Of a stretch of DNA of 64,000 nucleotides, positions 45,072 to 54,554 are shown piece by piece (within the stretch, counting starts at the first letter, position 1; every line of letters starts with the position of its first letter). This stretch comes from Tetraselmis striata. Lineage: Eukaryota; Chlorophyta; Chlorodendrophyceae; Chlorodendrales; Chlorodendraceae. Made by a program: the position numbers and the translations under genes. A model generated the notes under the pieces. It worked only from the letters and a program-made list of their open reading frames with translations, made no database searches and was not told the DNA's origin. The stretch spans positions 1 to 64,000 of the forward strand of contig VCJN01001640.1 of the NCBI GenBank assembly GCA_006384855.1, written 5' to 3'.

Positions 45072-47890
45072 ATGCGTCAGGGGATCCAAGTGGATCTAAG
45101 CGAGGTGAACGATAGTATCGCGGAGCTCGAAGCGAAACACGACATCGATACGGAGAATTTGGAGGCCGGTCTCGGGGAAACACAATCAAATGTGGAAGGC
45201 CTCTCCAACGCCGCCGCCGCCGCGGATGCGCTATCGTCGCTCGAGGACGATATCGTCGCTCTATCGAACTTCGCTCACGATTGCTGCGAAACCGCCGAAT
45301 CGAACTTCGCAACGCTTAGCGAAGAGCTAGCGGCTATCGATACCAGCTCATACATCCCTCAAAGCGAGATGTCGCGATTCATTGTGGACCTCGTCGCGCC
45401 TTTCGCGATAGGAGCACACGCGGACAACGCCGGCCGGATTGACGTTTTCGGGACACTTCGCAGCCCCCTTGGTGCCTTTCTCTTCGATCTCGGGCGAGCC
45501 CTTTCGAAGCCCTTGGCGCGAAAGTGTACGCCGAGGGGCTAACTCTTTTCGGACCCCTCAAATATAAAAATTTTACACAACTTTCAAGGCGCGGAAGGCG
45601 ATTTCAACCTCGACGATTGTTATCGAATACGCGCTATCCCCTCGCCGCCCCGCCGAACCACCCCACAATCGTCACGCTCGCTCAGATCAACGAAGTGGAA
45701 AACGCCCGACGGTATCATCATTACACGGCCGACCCTTCTGCCACGCGATATTAATCCGGGAATTCCCGCCCCCTTGCTCGGCGTGGGAAATCTGACTTAT
45801 GCCCGTTCTGGTAGGGGCAACTTCACAACCTCTTTGCGGGCAACATCTACGGCCTCGACGAGAGGTGGGTTCGACACGTCGTGTCCCTCCTCGGAAGGGG
45901 ACCCGCGGGCGACCCCTCCGAGTGGATCACGGAGCTGTCAAAGTGACGTTAACATTCCGGCTTCAATCTCGACGTCGACTTCACGGGCCCACAAGGGCCG
46001 GCTGACCCCAAGGCGAACAAGGCCCGGCGGGCGAAGCCGGAGCCGACTCGACCGTGCCCGGCCCCGAAGGCCCCACCGGACCGCCCAGACCCGCCGGACC
46101 GGCAGGAGCTGACTCGACCGTGCCCGGGCCCACCGGACCGCCCGGACCCGCCGGACCCGCCCGGAGCTGACTCTACCGTGCCCGGCCCCACCGGACCGCC
46201 CGGACTGCCCGGACTCGCCGGACCGCCCGGAGCTGACTCGACCGTGCCCGGCCCCGAAGGCCCCACCGGACCGCCCGGACCCGCCGGACCGGCAGGAGCT
46301 GACTCGACCGTGCCCGGGCCCGCCGGACCGCCCGGATCGCCCGGCCCCGAAGGTCCGCCCGGAGCTGACTCGGCCGTGCCCGGCCCCGAAGGTCCGCCTG
46401 GGCCTAGCGGTCCAAAAGGAGATAAAGGGGACCCCGGAGACCCGGCGCCAGTGGGCGAATACGCCCCGATAGCACACACGCACCCGTACTTACCGCTGAG
46501 CGGAGGTGACATAGGATCAGGGGGTCAAATCAGAGTTGTACAGAGCACCGTCGAAACGGATAACACGTTTCCCGGAGATTTCGAATTGGTGAGTCTGAGA
46601 GTTGCCGACAGCAGATATGCGAGGAAAACCCAAACGTCGAGCGCCGATTGGGCCTCGCTGTCCGGCCGCCCGCTTTGGACCGACAAGTTCATATACACGC
46701 AAAATGTCGGTCCCCAGATGTACCCAACAGCCTCCGAGAATTACGACATCGTCCTTCTCGACAGCATAACGCCTACCACCAACGACGTGTATAACTTGGG
46801 CCAAGATGGACTGCGATGGAAATTTGTGTACGCCATGAGCGGTCGGTTTGCGACCGATATCCATGTTGGCGAAATCACCAACCATGCGAGATTCACGTGC
46901 AGCACGGCCTCGAACCTCATGACGTTGAGCCGCCCCTTGCTCCTTCCTCGGTCGCCCGAGCTGAGTAACGAGGCCGCGACCAAGGGCTATGTCGACACGG
47001 TTGTAACCAACGTAGTACCCCCCACCGCCAATTGGACAACGCTCAGCGGGAGACCGCCGTGGACCGACGGGTTTGCCACGCTCGACGCATACACGACCGT
47101 TTTATCGAAGCATCTCATTCCACCCGCCGACAACGATGGATACGTCGGGGTGTCATACCTGAGATTTGCCCAAGTTAACGCCGTAGAAGGTGCGTTTGAC
47201 ACGGTCGTCGCCGATACAATCACCGGGCTGTCTCCTCCCGTACAAGGGCAGGATGCGGCTTCCAAATCCTATGTTGACCAAACGGTTGCGAGCGTCTCCG
47301 CGGTATCGTGGAACAATGTTACCAATAAACCCGTTTGGGTCGGTAAGTTTTCACAATCGACAAGCGGCAACCCCGCGCTCGAGACAACGTCTCTAAAAAT
47401 GGGCGGGAACGTGATCTACGACTTGGCCGAGCCGATAAACTCGCACCACGCCGCCACGAAGAACTATGTGGACTCTTTCAAAGGCAGCGTAACCTCGTTT
47501 AGCGAATGGAAGAGACAAGCAATAGCCGATCGGTTTTGCAAAGTCTTGAATTCATCTTCGGGGATTTCTCACACATTCAAGTGTGAACTTTTACACTTAC
47601 GGCCGTATACCGACGCGACCCCGAGCGGTCACATGGAAATACGCATAAAATCTAAGGCCACTGGAGGAATTGTGTATGTCAGGTATTGGGCTCTTACTTA
47701 TCTCGGTGTCGTATCGGGGCCATTCCATGGTTTTGAATCAACGGAACAAACGGTCGACTTGCAGAGCGGTTTACTCGCGACTGTCACAGTTTACGCGACT
47801 GCGACGGTTCAAGGACACACCGAAGACGTCGTGATAGGGACAACCACGTTCACCACGGCTGCTAATACCTCTAGCGAGTACTTTCTCTAG
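45072..47890 (+). pseudogene. PLV collagen-like fibre with phage-type C-terminal modules, frame-broken
   Basis: One long fibre gene in pieces. N-terminal coiled coil from ATG 45072 (DSIAELEAKHDIDTENLEAG), then VYAEGLTLFGPLKY and GLDERWVRHVVSLLGRG in other frames. A collagen-type Gly-x-y region follows (46,020-46,440; [16 protein letters not shown] repeats). The intact C-terminal part (to 47890, TAG) has three modules, each with W-x-x-L/V-x-G/N-x-P-x-W-x-x-K/G-F and A-A-T/S-K-x-Y-V-D. At least six frame changes plus TGA/TAA codons lie between about 45,480 and 46,170. The A-T-K-x-Y-V-D word is typical of phage tail fibres. Likely trimeric host-attachment fibre, inferred. Confidence 0.75.
46020..46440 (+). 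repeat. collagen-coding GC-rich tandem repeat
   Basis: Imperfect repeats encoding Gly-Ala-Asp-Ser-Thr-Val-Pro-Gly-Pro-x-Gly-Pro, unit about 66-75 bp, six or so copies. The frame moves inside the array near 46,150, consistent with slippage or consensus error in repeats. Confidence 0.8.
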
Positions 47891-47904
47891 CCGCGCGATC
47901 ATGT

Positions 47905-49194
47905 CTACACGTTCTCGTCCTCGTTGGGGATCACGGTGTCTCGCCAATAGCTGAGCGTTGTCGCCAACGAGTGTCGATGGCAATCCGCGACTCTTTGCAC
48001 CTTGGCCAACGAGTAGTTATTCGGGTCTTCGGTCTTGAGCATGTCCGAGATCCTCGAGTGACGTATGTCGTTGACGGCGACGCCGAGCCCCTTCTTCAGG
48101 ATCGCGCCCGTGTTGTCGACGCTCTTCCTCATGAGCAGAAAAGCTCGCGGGCGAGCGACCAACGAGGCCTCGACTTGTCGCTTGAGGGACTCGTTAAGAG
48201 GGAATGTGTACGGCTTGTCGGGAAACTGTTGCATGGTCTTGAGCTTTCGCACGACGAGCTTGCCTTCGGGGCGCAGATAGTAGTTGGGGTAGGTTCTCGC
48301 TTGCGACTCGCGATTGGTGACCTTGACGGTGCCCAGCTCGGCGCGAAGCCCCCATAGGTTGGTTTGCAGGAGCGCCGCGATGTACTCCGCCGACGCGGCC
48401 CCGAACTTCTCCTTGACAGCCGGAACCCGCGACTTGATGACGCTGATGTCCAGCACCGTCCCGGTGACCGTGCGCTGCGTGGTTTCCTCGCCGACCTTCT
48501 TGGCGTGCACGAGCATGCGAGCGTGGTACTTTGCGAGGGCCTCCTCGCCGATCGCGGCCTTGTACTCCGGGATGTACTTGCTCGGCGAGTAGATGCGGTT
48601 GAAATAGTCTCGCTTGGTGCTCGAGTTGGTGTACCGGCTCTCGATGGCGCGCACGACCTTGTCGCCCTCCCGCAAGCACTTGACGAGGTCGTTTGGGGAG
48701 CATTTCATGACCACTTTGACGACGCGCCTCATCGTGGTGATGTAGTTGTTGATCGTCGTCTGGCTGAGCGTCTTCGCGGTTGTGACCCCGTGGGCATTGA
48801 TTTGCCGACGCCCGGCAAGTGCCTCTATCTTTGCAATAATCTCCTCGAGGGTCATGTCGCGCCCGCGATTCGGCTCGGGCTCCTCCGCAGGGGGCTCGGG
48901 CTCCTCCGCAGGGGGGGAGGGATCCGCCCGATCCGCCCGATCGCGTGTGCACGGCGGGGCGGCGTCGTGGGGGCTCGGCACGGGCGCAAGACCGTTCTCG
49001 GTGCGAATGCGATTGAAATCATCGGGAGTCATGTTGTACTTCTCGAGCGTGTATAGCTGCATGCGCGACACGGCGCCGGTGGCGATTCGCTTGCAATAGC
49101 GCTTCTTGTTGTGACGATCGGCATTGCAATGGTACGACTCGAGGTTGGCGGCGCGGCGCTTGCGGAGCTCCGCGGAGGCGCGGGTGCGAGGCAT
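47905..49194 (-). CDS. PLV tyrosine recombinase (integrase), 429 aa
   Basis: ATG 49194 to TAG, uninterrupted. Basic N-terminus, a Pro/Glu linker, an SAM-like core-binding region (TINNYITTMRRVVKVVM), then the catalytic domain. First Arg in LWGLRAELGTVKV, beta-hairpin Lys near KLVVRKLKT, H-x-x-R as DIRHSRISDML, and the nucleophile Tyr in LATTLSYWRD near the C-terminus. It would catalyse site-specific integration or resolution of the viral DNA. A YR replaces the retroviral-type integrase of classical Polintons. Divergent from the methyltransferase gene across 91 bases. Confidence 0.87.
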   Translation of the reverse strand: MPRTRASAELRKRRAANLESYHCNADRHNKKRYCKRIATGAVSRMQLYTLEKYNMTPDDFNRIRTENGLAPVPSPHDAAPPCTRDRADRADPSPPAEEPEPPAEEPEPNRGRDMTLEEIIAKIEALAGRRQINAHGVTTAKTLSQTTINNYITTMRRVVKVVMKCSPNDLVKCLREGDKVVRAIESRYTNSSTKRDYFNRIYSPSKYIPEYKAAIGEEALAKYHARMLVHAKKVGEETTQRTVTGTVLDISVIKSRVPAVKEKFGAASAEYIAALLQTNLWGLRAELGTVKVTNRESQARTYPNYYLRPEGKLVVRKLKTMQQFPDKPYTFPLNESLKRQVEASLVARPRAFLLMRKSVDNTGAILKKGLGVAVNDIRHSRISDMLKTEDPNNYSLAKVQRVADCHRHSLATTLSYWRDTVIPNEDENV

Positions 49195-49285
49195 GGTGTC
49201 CGGCGATTTAGTAAATACTCTAGCAAATAATCTATCGCCTTAAGCGAGGCGCACGAAGCGTGAAACTTTTTCGCGCGGGATATAA

Positions 49286-50047
49286 ATGCGCCCTCTTCGC
49301 GTTCTCGACCTGTGCTGCGGGACGCAGAGCGTGGGCGCAGCTCTGCGCGGGATGTTTGGCGACCGGGCGGTCGAGTACGTGTCGCTGGATTGGGCTTCGC
49401 CCTCCCCCCCTGCGGGGGACGCCGACCCCTCTTCGCGCGCCGCGATAACGCTCGATGTGCGCGAGTGGGACTACGCCGCGGCCTACCCGCGCGGGCACTT
49501 CGACGTGATATGGGCCAGCCCGCCGTGCACGGAGTACTCGATGGCAAAGACGCGTGGGGTGCGCAAGCTCGCGCTCGCGGATTCCATCGCGAAGAAGTGT
49601 CTCGAGATCATCGAGTGGTACCGGCCGCGGTACTGGTTCATCGAGAACCCCTTCACCGGCATGCTCAAGCGGCGCGATTTCATGCAGCCCCTCGCGCCCT
49701 TTCTGCGCCGCTGCACCTACTGCAAGTACGGCCGCGACTTCGAGAAGCCCACCGCGGTGTGGACCAACAAGCCGGGCCTCGACCTCGAGTTCTGCGAGCG
49801 CGACCCTTGCGCTTACAAGCGGGAGCACGGCGTCCACTACGCGTGCGCGCAGAGCGGTCCCCGCGGCACGCTGTATCGCAGGAGCGCGGGCAGCGCCGAG
49901 ACGTATCAAATCCCGAAGGAGTTGCTCGCCGAGTTATTCGCCGGCATCGCTGTTGGGGCGGACGAGGAGGTTGGCGCTCCAGTGGCTGATAGTCGCCCCT
50001 TCTTCGAGGTCCGGGAAGGCGACGTTGATGCGGCTGAACGCCCCTAG
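49286..50047 (+). CDS. PLV C5-cytosine DNA methyltransferase
   Basis: ATG 49286 to TAG, 253 aa. SAM-binding motif I VLDLCCGTQSVGAAL, motif IV with catalytic Cys in WASPPCTEYS, motif VI as RYWFIENPF, and a C-terminal motif X-like IPKELLAELFAGI. Short for a stand-alone C5 enzyme, with little target-recognition domain, as in other viral versions. Probably protects or marks viral DNA. The last 114 bases overlap the end of a leftward ORF; the family core ends near 49,950, so the tail may be read-through of an ancestral stop. Confidence 0.85.
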   Translation: MRPLRVLDLCCGTQSVGAALRGMFGDRAVEYVSLDWASPSPPAGDADPSSRAAITLDVREWDYAAAYPRGHFDVIWASPPCTEYSMAKTRGVRKLALADSIAKKCLEIIEWYRPRYWFIENPFTGMLKRRDFMQPLAPFLRRCTYCKYGRDFEKPTAVWTNKPGLDLEFCERDPCAYKREHGVHYACAQSGPRGTLYRRSAGSAETYQIPKELLAELFAGIAVGADEEVGAPVADSRPFFEVREGDVDAAERP

Positions 50048-50206
50048 GCCGGGAACGGGGTAGCCGATATGGTCCTCGAGTATGCGGCTGCCGAGACAAT
50101 CGTACGAGCCGGCGACAAAGCCGTTGTAGAGGTTCTCGTTGAGGTGCGAGAAGGGGAACTCGGAAAACTCCGGGATCAGGACGGTGGTGTCCACGCGAGC
50201 CGGCAT
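49934..50206 (-). CDS. PLV hypothetical protein, 90 aa
   Basis: ATG 50206 to TGA. Balanced soluble protein (IPEFSEFPFSHLNENLYNGF, SYDCLGSRILEDHIG), not Cys-rich and without helices of membrane type. Convergent overlap with the methyltransferase 3' end. First gene downstream of the leftward virion block; may be a small virion protein. Confidence 0.55.
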   Translation of the reverse strand: MPARVDTTVLIPEFSEFPFSHLNENLYNGFVAGSYDCLGSRILEDHIGYPVPGLGAFSRINVAFPDLEEGATISHWSANLLVRPNSDAGE

Positions 50207-50286
50207 CGATCCGCACCGTGTTACTAAAAGCGCCCAAAAAGAACCGCGGGGGAAGCGCTACGCTGTATCCCCCGTAGGGGGGGAGG

Positions 50287-51210
50287 CTATGCCGTATCGG
50301 AGATGGTTAGCGAGATGCTTACCTGCGACTCCGCGTCCGTGCCGGCCACGAGACTAAACGAGTCGACGGTCGGGGCGGTGGAGTCCGCGTTGGTGGCTAT
50401 GGGCCCAAAGCCGTCCACGCTCGTCTCGTTCCCGGCCTGGTCCTTCGCCGTGATCCACGTGTAGTAGATGGTGTCGGGCGTCAACCCCGTGTAGGTGTGC
50501 GAAGTCGTGCCGCCGGGGAACGCATCGCCGATGGTCTTGATGAGCGCCGGCCCGGGATTGGTGTCCTGCGTGTCATTTAGCAAAACGTAAATTGTCTGAA
50601 CGGCGTCGTTGTCCGTCACGTTGAAGGTGACGTTGAGAACCGTGGTTGGAGGCGTGCCGCGCGACACGCTTCGGGCCGTGATGACCGGAGGCGTGTTGTC
50701 CTGCGTGGTGTACACGCCGAGCGGGGTGATGGACGAGTTTGCGTTGTCATCGATCAACTCCACCTAAAAGTAGCGAGCGGCGTTTGGCGCCCCGATATCG
50801 TACTCCCATGTGAGACTGGAGCCGCTGATGCCGCTGGTGATGTCCGCGGTGGAGGTGCCCGGGATGGTGTTGGTGGAGTTTACGTACAGCAGCGCCGAGG
50901 ATATCGTCATTTCGGGTTTGATTAATATGGAGATTAAAGCTTGTAGCTCCGCGTTGGTGCCCGCCCCCACGCCCGCGAAGTCTATCCACGAGTCCTCCAA
51001 TAGCCTCCGCCCCAACGATGAAGCCCCCGCGTCGCGATGGATAGCGCTAACGTTTTCGAGGAACACCTCGATCGGGCCGCCGCGGCAGATTGGGCTACGC
51101 CCTCCCCCCATGTGAGGGAAGTGGGTGCTCATCAAGGCGCCGTCAAAGGCCGCTTGCACGGCGCTCTTGTCCGATGAGCCGATAGAGCTGACGAAAGCGC
51201 GATGGGACAT
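50287..51210 (-). CDS. PLV surface protein with fibronectin-III-like region, one in-frame TAG
   Basis: ATG 51210 lies directly on the TAA of the upstream gene. The frame is open for 307 codons except a TAG at codon 149 (about 50,764-50,766). The first part is a head-like region (SSIGSSDKSAVQAAFDGALM). After the TAG comes a fibronectin-III-like part (TPDTIYYTWITAKDQAGNET) and an immunoglobulin-like repeat (TAPTVDSFSLV). Sequence character continues smoothly across the TAG, so it is a point mutation, a read-through site, or two genes. The C-terminal motif is shared with the protein at 56,233. Confidence 0.65.
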
Positions 51211-52209
51211 TTACTTGGTTCGGTAGAAAACTAACGACATCACATAGCCCGGCTGAAACTCGAGCGGATCAAGCAGAGCGAGGCTGACGGCGTCTCGCAA
51301 TTGCAGATGAAGCTCCGTGAGCGAGTCGATGCTAACGCGAAGCTCGTGCCCCGCGACGTCCCGGCTGCCCGGCTTTATGAAGTATCGCTGCCCGTACATG
51401 GACTCTTCGCCCGTTCTGTACGATTTGCCGAGGTGGCCTAGAATGTGGCGATCGTCGGAGTCGACGAGTGTGGGACAAGCGAGCACGACGGAATGCGGCT
51501 GATCGGCGGGGTCCTTTGTGCATAGGAGGGGCGTGTAAAACTCTAGCGCCACCATCCACTTGCCCTCCGAGGTGTCCACCGAACGGCTCGTGTTCAGCAT
51601 CACCGGTATGCGACAATCCACGATAGACCCTCGCCCCTGCTCCGACGATACCCACGCTCGGAAGAAATCGTATGCAAACGGTTGCATGAGCAGGCACTTG
51701 CACGGCTCCCAAAACACAAGCTGGAACGCCCATGCCTCCAAGTCGTCGCTTTCGCTGACGAGGGAGAAGTCGTCGCCGGCCCCGAACTCAGAGGCGCACC
51801 GGCGCAGCCGGAAGCGCATGCTCCCGAGGCGCTTCACAAAGTCAAAGTCCACCTCGACGCCGATGTGCTTGCGACGCACGTACGGTACGTCGTGTGCGAG
51901 GCCGTACACGCCCGCGGTGGCGTAATTCTGCAGGAGGGTTAGCGCGCAGCTCGAGTTCCCGCTCCAGCTTTCATACGAAGTAGCCGCTCGCAGGTCCGGC
52001 GCCTCGAGAAGGAGGCCCGACGAGTTTGCGGGGTTAGCCACATAGCCGTCCCCCTCGCTCGTGTATCTAACGACATCGCAGAATTCCACGGCGCACATCA
52101 CCCGCCTCGAGTCGAATCGCGCGAACTCCTTCGAGGTGTCTACGACGAAGTCCCCGCGGTGGCCGGATGTGCGCTGCTCGGAGCTAACGAAGATGCGGTG
52201 GACCGTCAT
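51211..52209 (-). CDS. PLV minor capsid (penton) candidate, 332 aa
   Basis: ATG 52209 to TAA, uninterrupted. Beta-rich (RIFVSSEQRTSGHRGDFVVD, then YVMSLVFYRTK at the end) without Cys clusters or membrane helices. Position directly downstream of the major capsid gene (44-base gap), plus length, fit the single-jelly-roll minor capsid protein of PLVs. The assignment rests on context and secondary-structure character, not on a motif. Confidence 0.6.
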   Translation of the reverse strand: MTVHRIFVSSEQRTSGHRGDFVVDTSKEFARFDSRRVMCAVEFCDVVRYTSEGDGYVANPANSSGLLLEAPDLRAATSYESWSGNSSCALTLLQNYATAGVYGLAHDVPYVRRKHIGVEVDFDFVKRLGSMRFRLRRCASEFGAGDDFSLVSESDDLEAWAFQLVFWEPCKCLLMQPFAYDFFRAWVSSEQGRGSIVDCRIPVMLNTSRSVDTSEGKWMVALEFYTPLLCTKDPADQPHSVVLACPTLVDSDDRHILGHLGKSYRTGEESMYGQRYFIKPGSRDVAGHELRVSIDSLTELHLQLRDAVSLALLDPLEFQPGYVMSLVFYRTK

Positions 52210-52253
52210 CCGCCTACGAGTTTACTAGAAGTGGGCAAAAGATTTCGCCCGGA

Positions 52254-53482
52254 TCAAAATGCAGAAGTTGCGACTCCCGCCTCGATGATCAATACCGCGT
52301 CGAAATGCGCCCACGTGCTGATTTGGTAAGCGGTGCTTCCGGGGGTCACGGTTCCCAGCAAGTAGCAGTTGGTGTTGAGGGTGTTCTTGCCGCTCTCGGT
52401 CAGCGTGCTCTTGTGGCTGAGCACCTCGAGGTTCTGGCCTATGGCGAACGTGCCGGATGCACTCCCACCGCTGTTATTTTTCCACGAAGTCAGATTTATG
52501 AGCGACGTGTTTTGCGTGCTCCCGAACGTGTGCATGGCTTTCATCAGCTCAGCGAAGGTCTCGACCTCTTCGCGCACGGGTGTCTGCGGAATGTTTTCGC
52601 CGGACACCGAGTAATACCAATTCTTGAGCCCACACGTGGTCCGAGTTGAAACCGACTTGGACGCGGCTAGAGTGAGATCGGCCTGCTTGCGGAATATGGT
52701 GTAAAGCGTTTTGAGGGACGAGAACCGCGCGGGGATAAGCTTGTTGATTTGCCCCTCATTGGCCTGGATAGAGTTGGTGTAGTTGGCGAAAGACTCGTAC
52801 GAGATGACGTACCGCGGGTTGGCCTGCTGAATCATGCGATCAACCTCGCTTGTCACCTCCACAAACTCGAGCTGCAGTTCGACGTTGCCGATCTCCCAAT
52901 CGGGAGCCGTGCCTACCACGGCGGCGTTGGTGGCGGCGAGAGTGAGTTCGAGGCGCAGATCACCGCCGGTCATTGCGCCGGTTGGCAGGTACTTCGACTG
53001 AAGGCCGCCAATGATGCCGGACATGATCGGGATGCAAAAATAGGCAGTTGTTCCCGCAGCAATCCCAACGCCCTCGCGGTAATGGGTGTCTTCGTCCTCA
53101 TTGGAGCCGTACATAATGGAGCCGCCTCCCAAGAGCTCTTCATCCGAGGACTGAATGTCGAACATGAGATGGTACAGCGCATTGTACTCGTGGATCTGCT
53201 CGAGGAGATTCGCGCCGTGGTAGAGCGACAGAGACTGGATAAACGACGAAGCGGTGTAATCGGGCTGCAAGGAATTGGCGGCGTGCTTGTTCTTCACGGA
53301 AAACCGCAGGTAGGACATGCGGGTGTTGAGGTAGTGCCCGCGGCGGCCGCACGGGATGTTGATGAGGATGGTCTGTTGACCCCCGAACGTGGTGCCATTG
53401 TAGGCGGGCACGGTCTGCCGGTGGGTAGTGCCGGCGATAGAGGCGGGCTTGGGCTTAAGACAAGGGAATCGCTGACTGACAT
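52254..53482 (-). CDS. PLV major capsid protein (double jelly-roll), frameshift after start
   Basis: Capsomer protein of about 409 codons. The main frame contains TVPAYNGTTFGGQQTILINI, RRGHYLNTRMSYLRF, LYHGANLLEQIHEYNAL, YFCIPIMSGIIGG and GDLRLELTLA, the typical layout of PLV/adintovirus double-jelly-roll capsids. The open frame continues upstream to codons for VSQRFPCLKPKP but has no ATG there. ATG 53482 (preceded by ATTTAAA) joins it only with a one-base shift within the first five codons, of the type expected from a lost base. Ends TGA. Confidence 0.85.
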
Positions 53483-53521
53483 TTTAAATAATGCTGAGAA
53501 CTTTATTTTAGCGAGGCGGGG

Positions 53522-53860
53522 CTAGCGCCGCTCTAATCCGCTACGATTCGAGCCGCTTTGGTACGCCGCTTTGATGCTGTGCATGCCCCCCCTGACTTGA
53601 CCGTAAGCCGCTTTCGCTTGGCCAAAGTCCACGCCCCCGCCGGAGAGGGCCTTCTTGCCGACGTCGCCGAGCACGCCAATGCCCTGCGCCGCCGCCCCGG
53701 CCGCCGCAAACCCGGCTCCGACTGTCGGGCTGAGCACCGAGATCGCGGGCGCGAGAGTCATGAGCCCGCTGCCCACCTTGTGCCCCAAGTAGGAGGCCGC
53801 GCCGGCGACTTTGCTCCCAAAGGCTTTGAAAGTGTGTCCAAGCTAGCCAATGAACGTCAT
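53522..53860 (-). CDS. PLV small Gly/Ala-rich hydrophobic protein, in-frame TAG at codon 6
   Basis: Open frame from ATG 53860 except TAG at codon 6, 112 aa to TGA. The mature part is Gly/Ala/Val-rich and moderately hydrophobic (LAPAISVLSPTVGAGFAAAG), with a basic amphipathic C-terminus (SIKAAYQSGSNRSGLERR). Similar small proteins accompany capsid genes in PLVs and may act in membrane disruption or capsid cementing (inferred). Without read-through, no ATG start remains downstream of the TAG before residue 42. Confidence 0.55.
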
Positions 53861-53901
53861 CTGTATTTACGATCATTGCAGAAATTTACGTGCGGGCAAA
53901 A

Positions 53902-54540
53902 TTATCGTCGCTGCCTTCGCGGCCGGGGCACGATGTTTGGCGTTATCGGCGGAAGGGCCGCCCTGCTTGTCGATGCGCCGTCATTCCGCCCAGAATTGAA
54001 ATTGGCTTGAGATTCGTACGGCACCATTTCTCCATCGCCTGATGCGAAGCCTCTAACCGGGCGTTTCCCCTTTCTGATATCCTCCTTCTTGTTCCCAAGA
54101 GCGATGCTCTCTCGCAAAGCCAGCGAGGCCGCACTTGACGCAGTAGCCGTACGGGGGTTTCGCTTTGTCCCGGGCATGTTTCTGCGCCCCCGGGTCATTG
54201 CGTGAAAGGAATATCTGTCCAACTCCGGTACGTCTTGAGGACGAGGAAACACGCCGACCGGGTTGAAATGCGTTTGAGGTCCCTCGTGACCGGGTCCAAG
54301 GGCAGGCAGATCTCGAAACATTTCTACCTCGGGTACCCTGCGACCAAACACCGCTTCGGGAAAAACCTCCTCAATTGTTTCAATTCGCGACCTACGGCCC
54401 TGCCTTCCGCCGAGGGCTACGCCCGATCCGTCGAATTGACGAACCCATTCAGCAACGCTCGTGCCCCCGGCTCGCGGCCTCGCTTCGATCGCAACGACAT
54501 GCTGGTGCCCCGCCTCGACGCGCGCCGGCTCGTACAACAT
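53902..54540 (-). CDS. PLV hypothetical basic protein, 212 aa
   Basis: From ATG 54540; six codons longer if a GTG overlapping the previous stop is used. Arg-rich, with SSAASLALRESIALGNKKED and a very basic end (NIVPRPRRQRR). Compositionally like a packaged, DNA-associated virion protein. No domain recognised. Confidence 0.55.
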   Translation of the reverse strand: MLYEPARVEAGHQHVVAIEARPRAGGTSVAEWVRQFDGSGVALGGRQGRRSRIETIEEVFPEAVFGRRVPEVEMFRDLPALGPGHEGPQTHFNPVGVFPRPQDVPELDRYSFHAMTRGRRNMPGTKRNPRTATASSAASLALRESIALGNKKEDIRKGKRPVRGFASGDGEMVPYESQANFNSGRNDGASTSRAALPPITPNIVPRPRRQRR

Positions 54541-54554
54541 CGGAACGGCCTGGC

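Noticed and set aside
45938..46512. Long minus-strand ORFs rich in Gly/Arg/Ser opposite the collagen repeat
   Set aside because: They are antisense shadows of the GC-rich Gly-Pro repeat; the plus strand has the collagen periodicity and continues into recognisable fibre modules.
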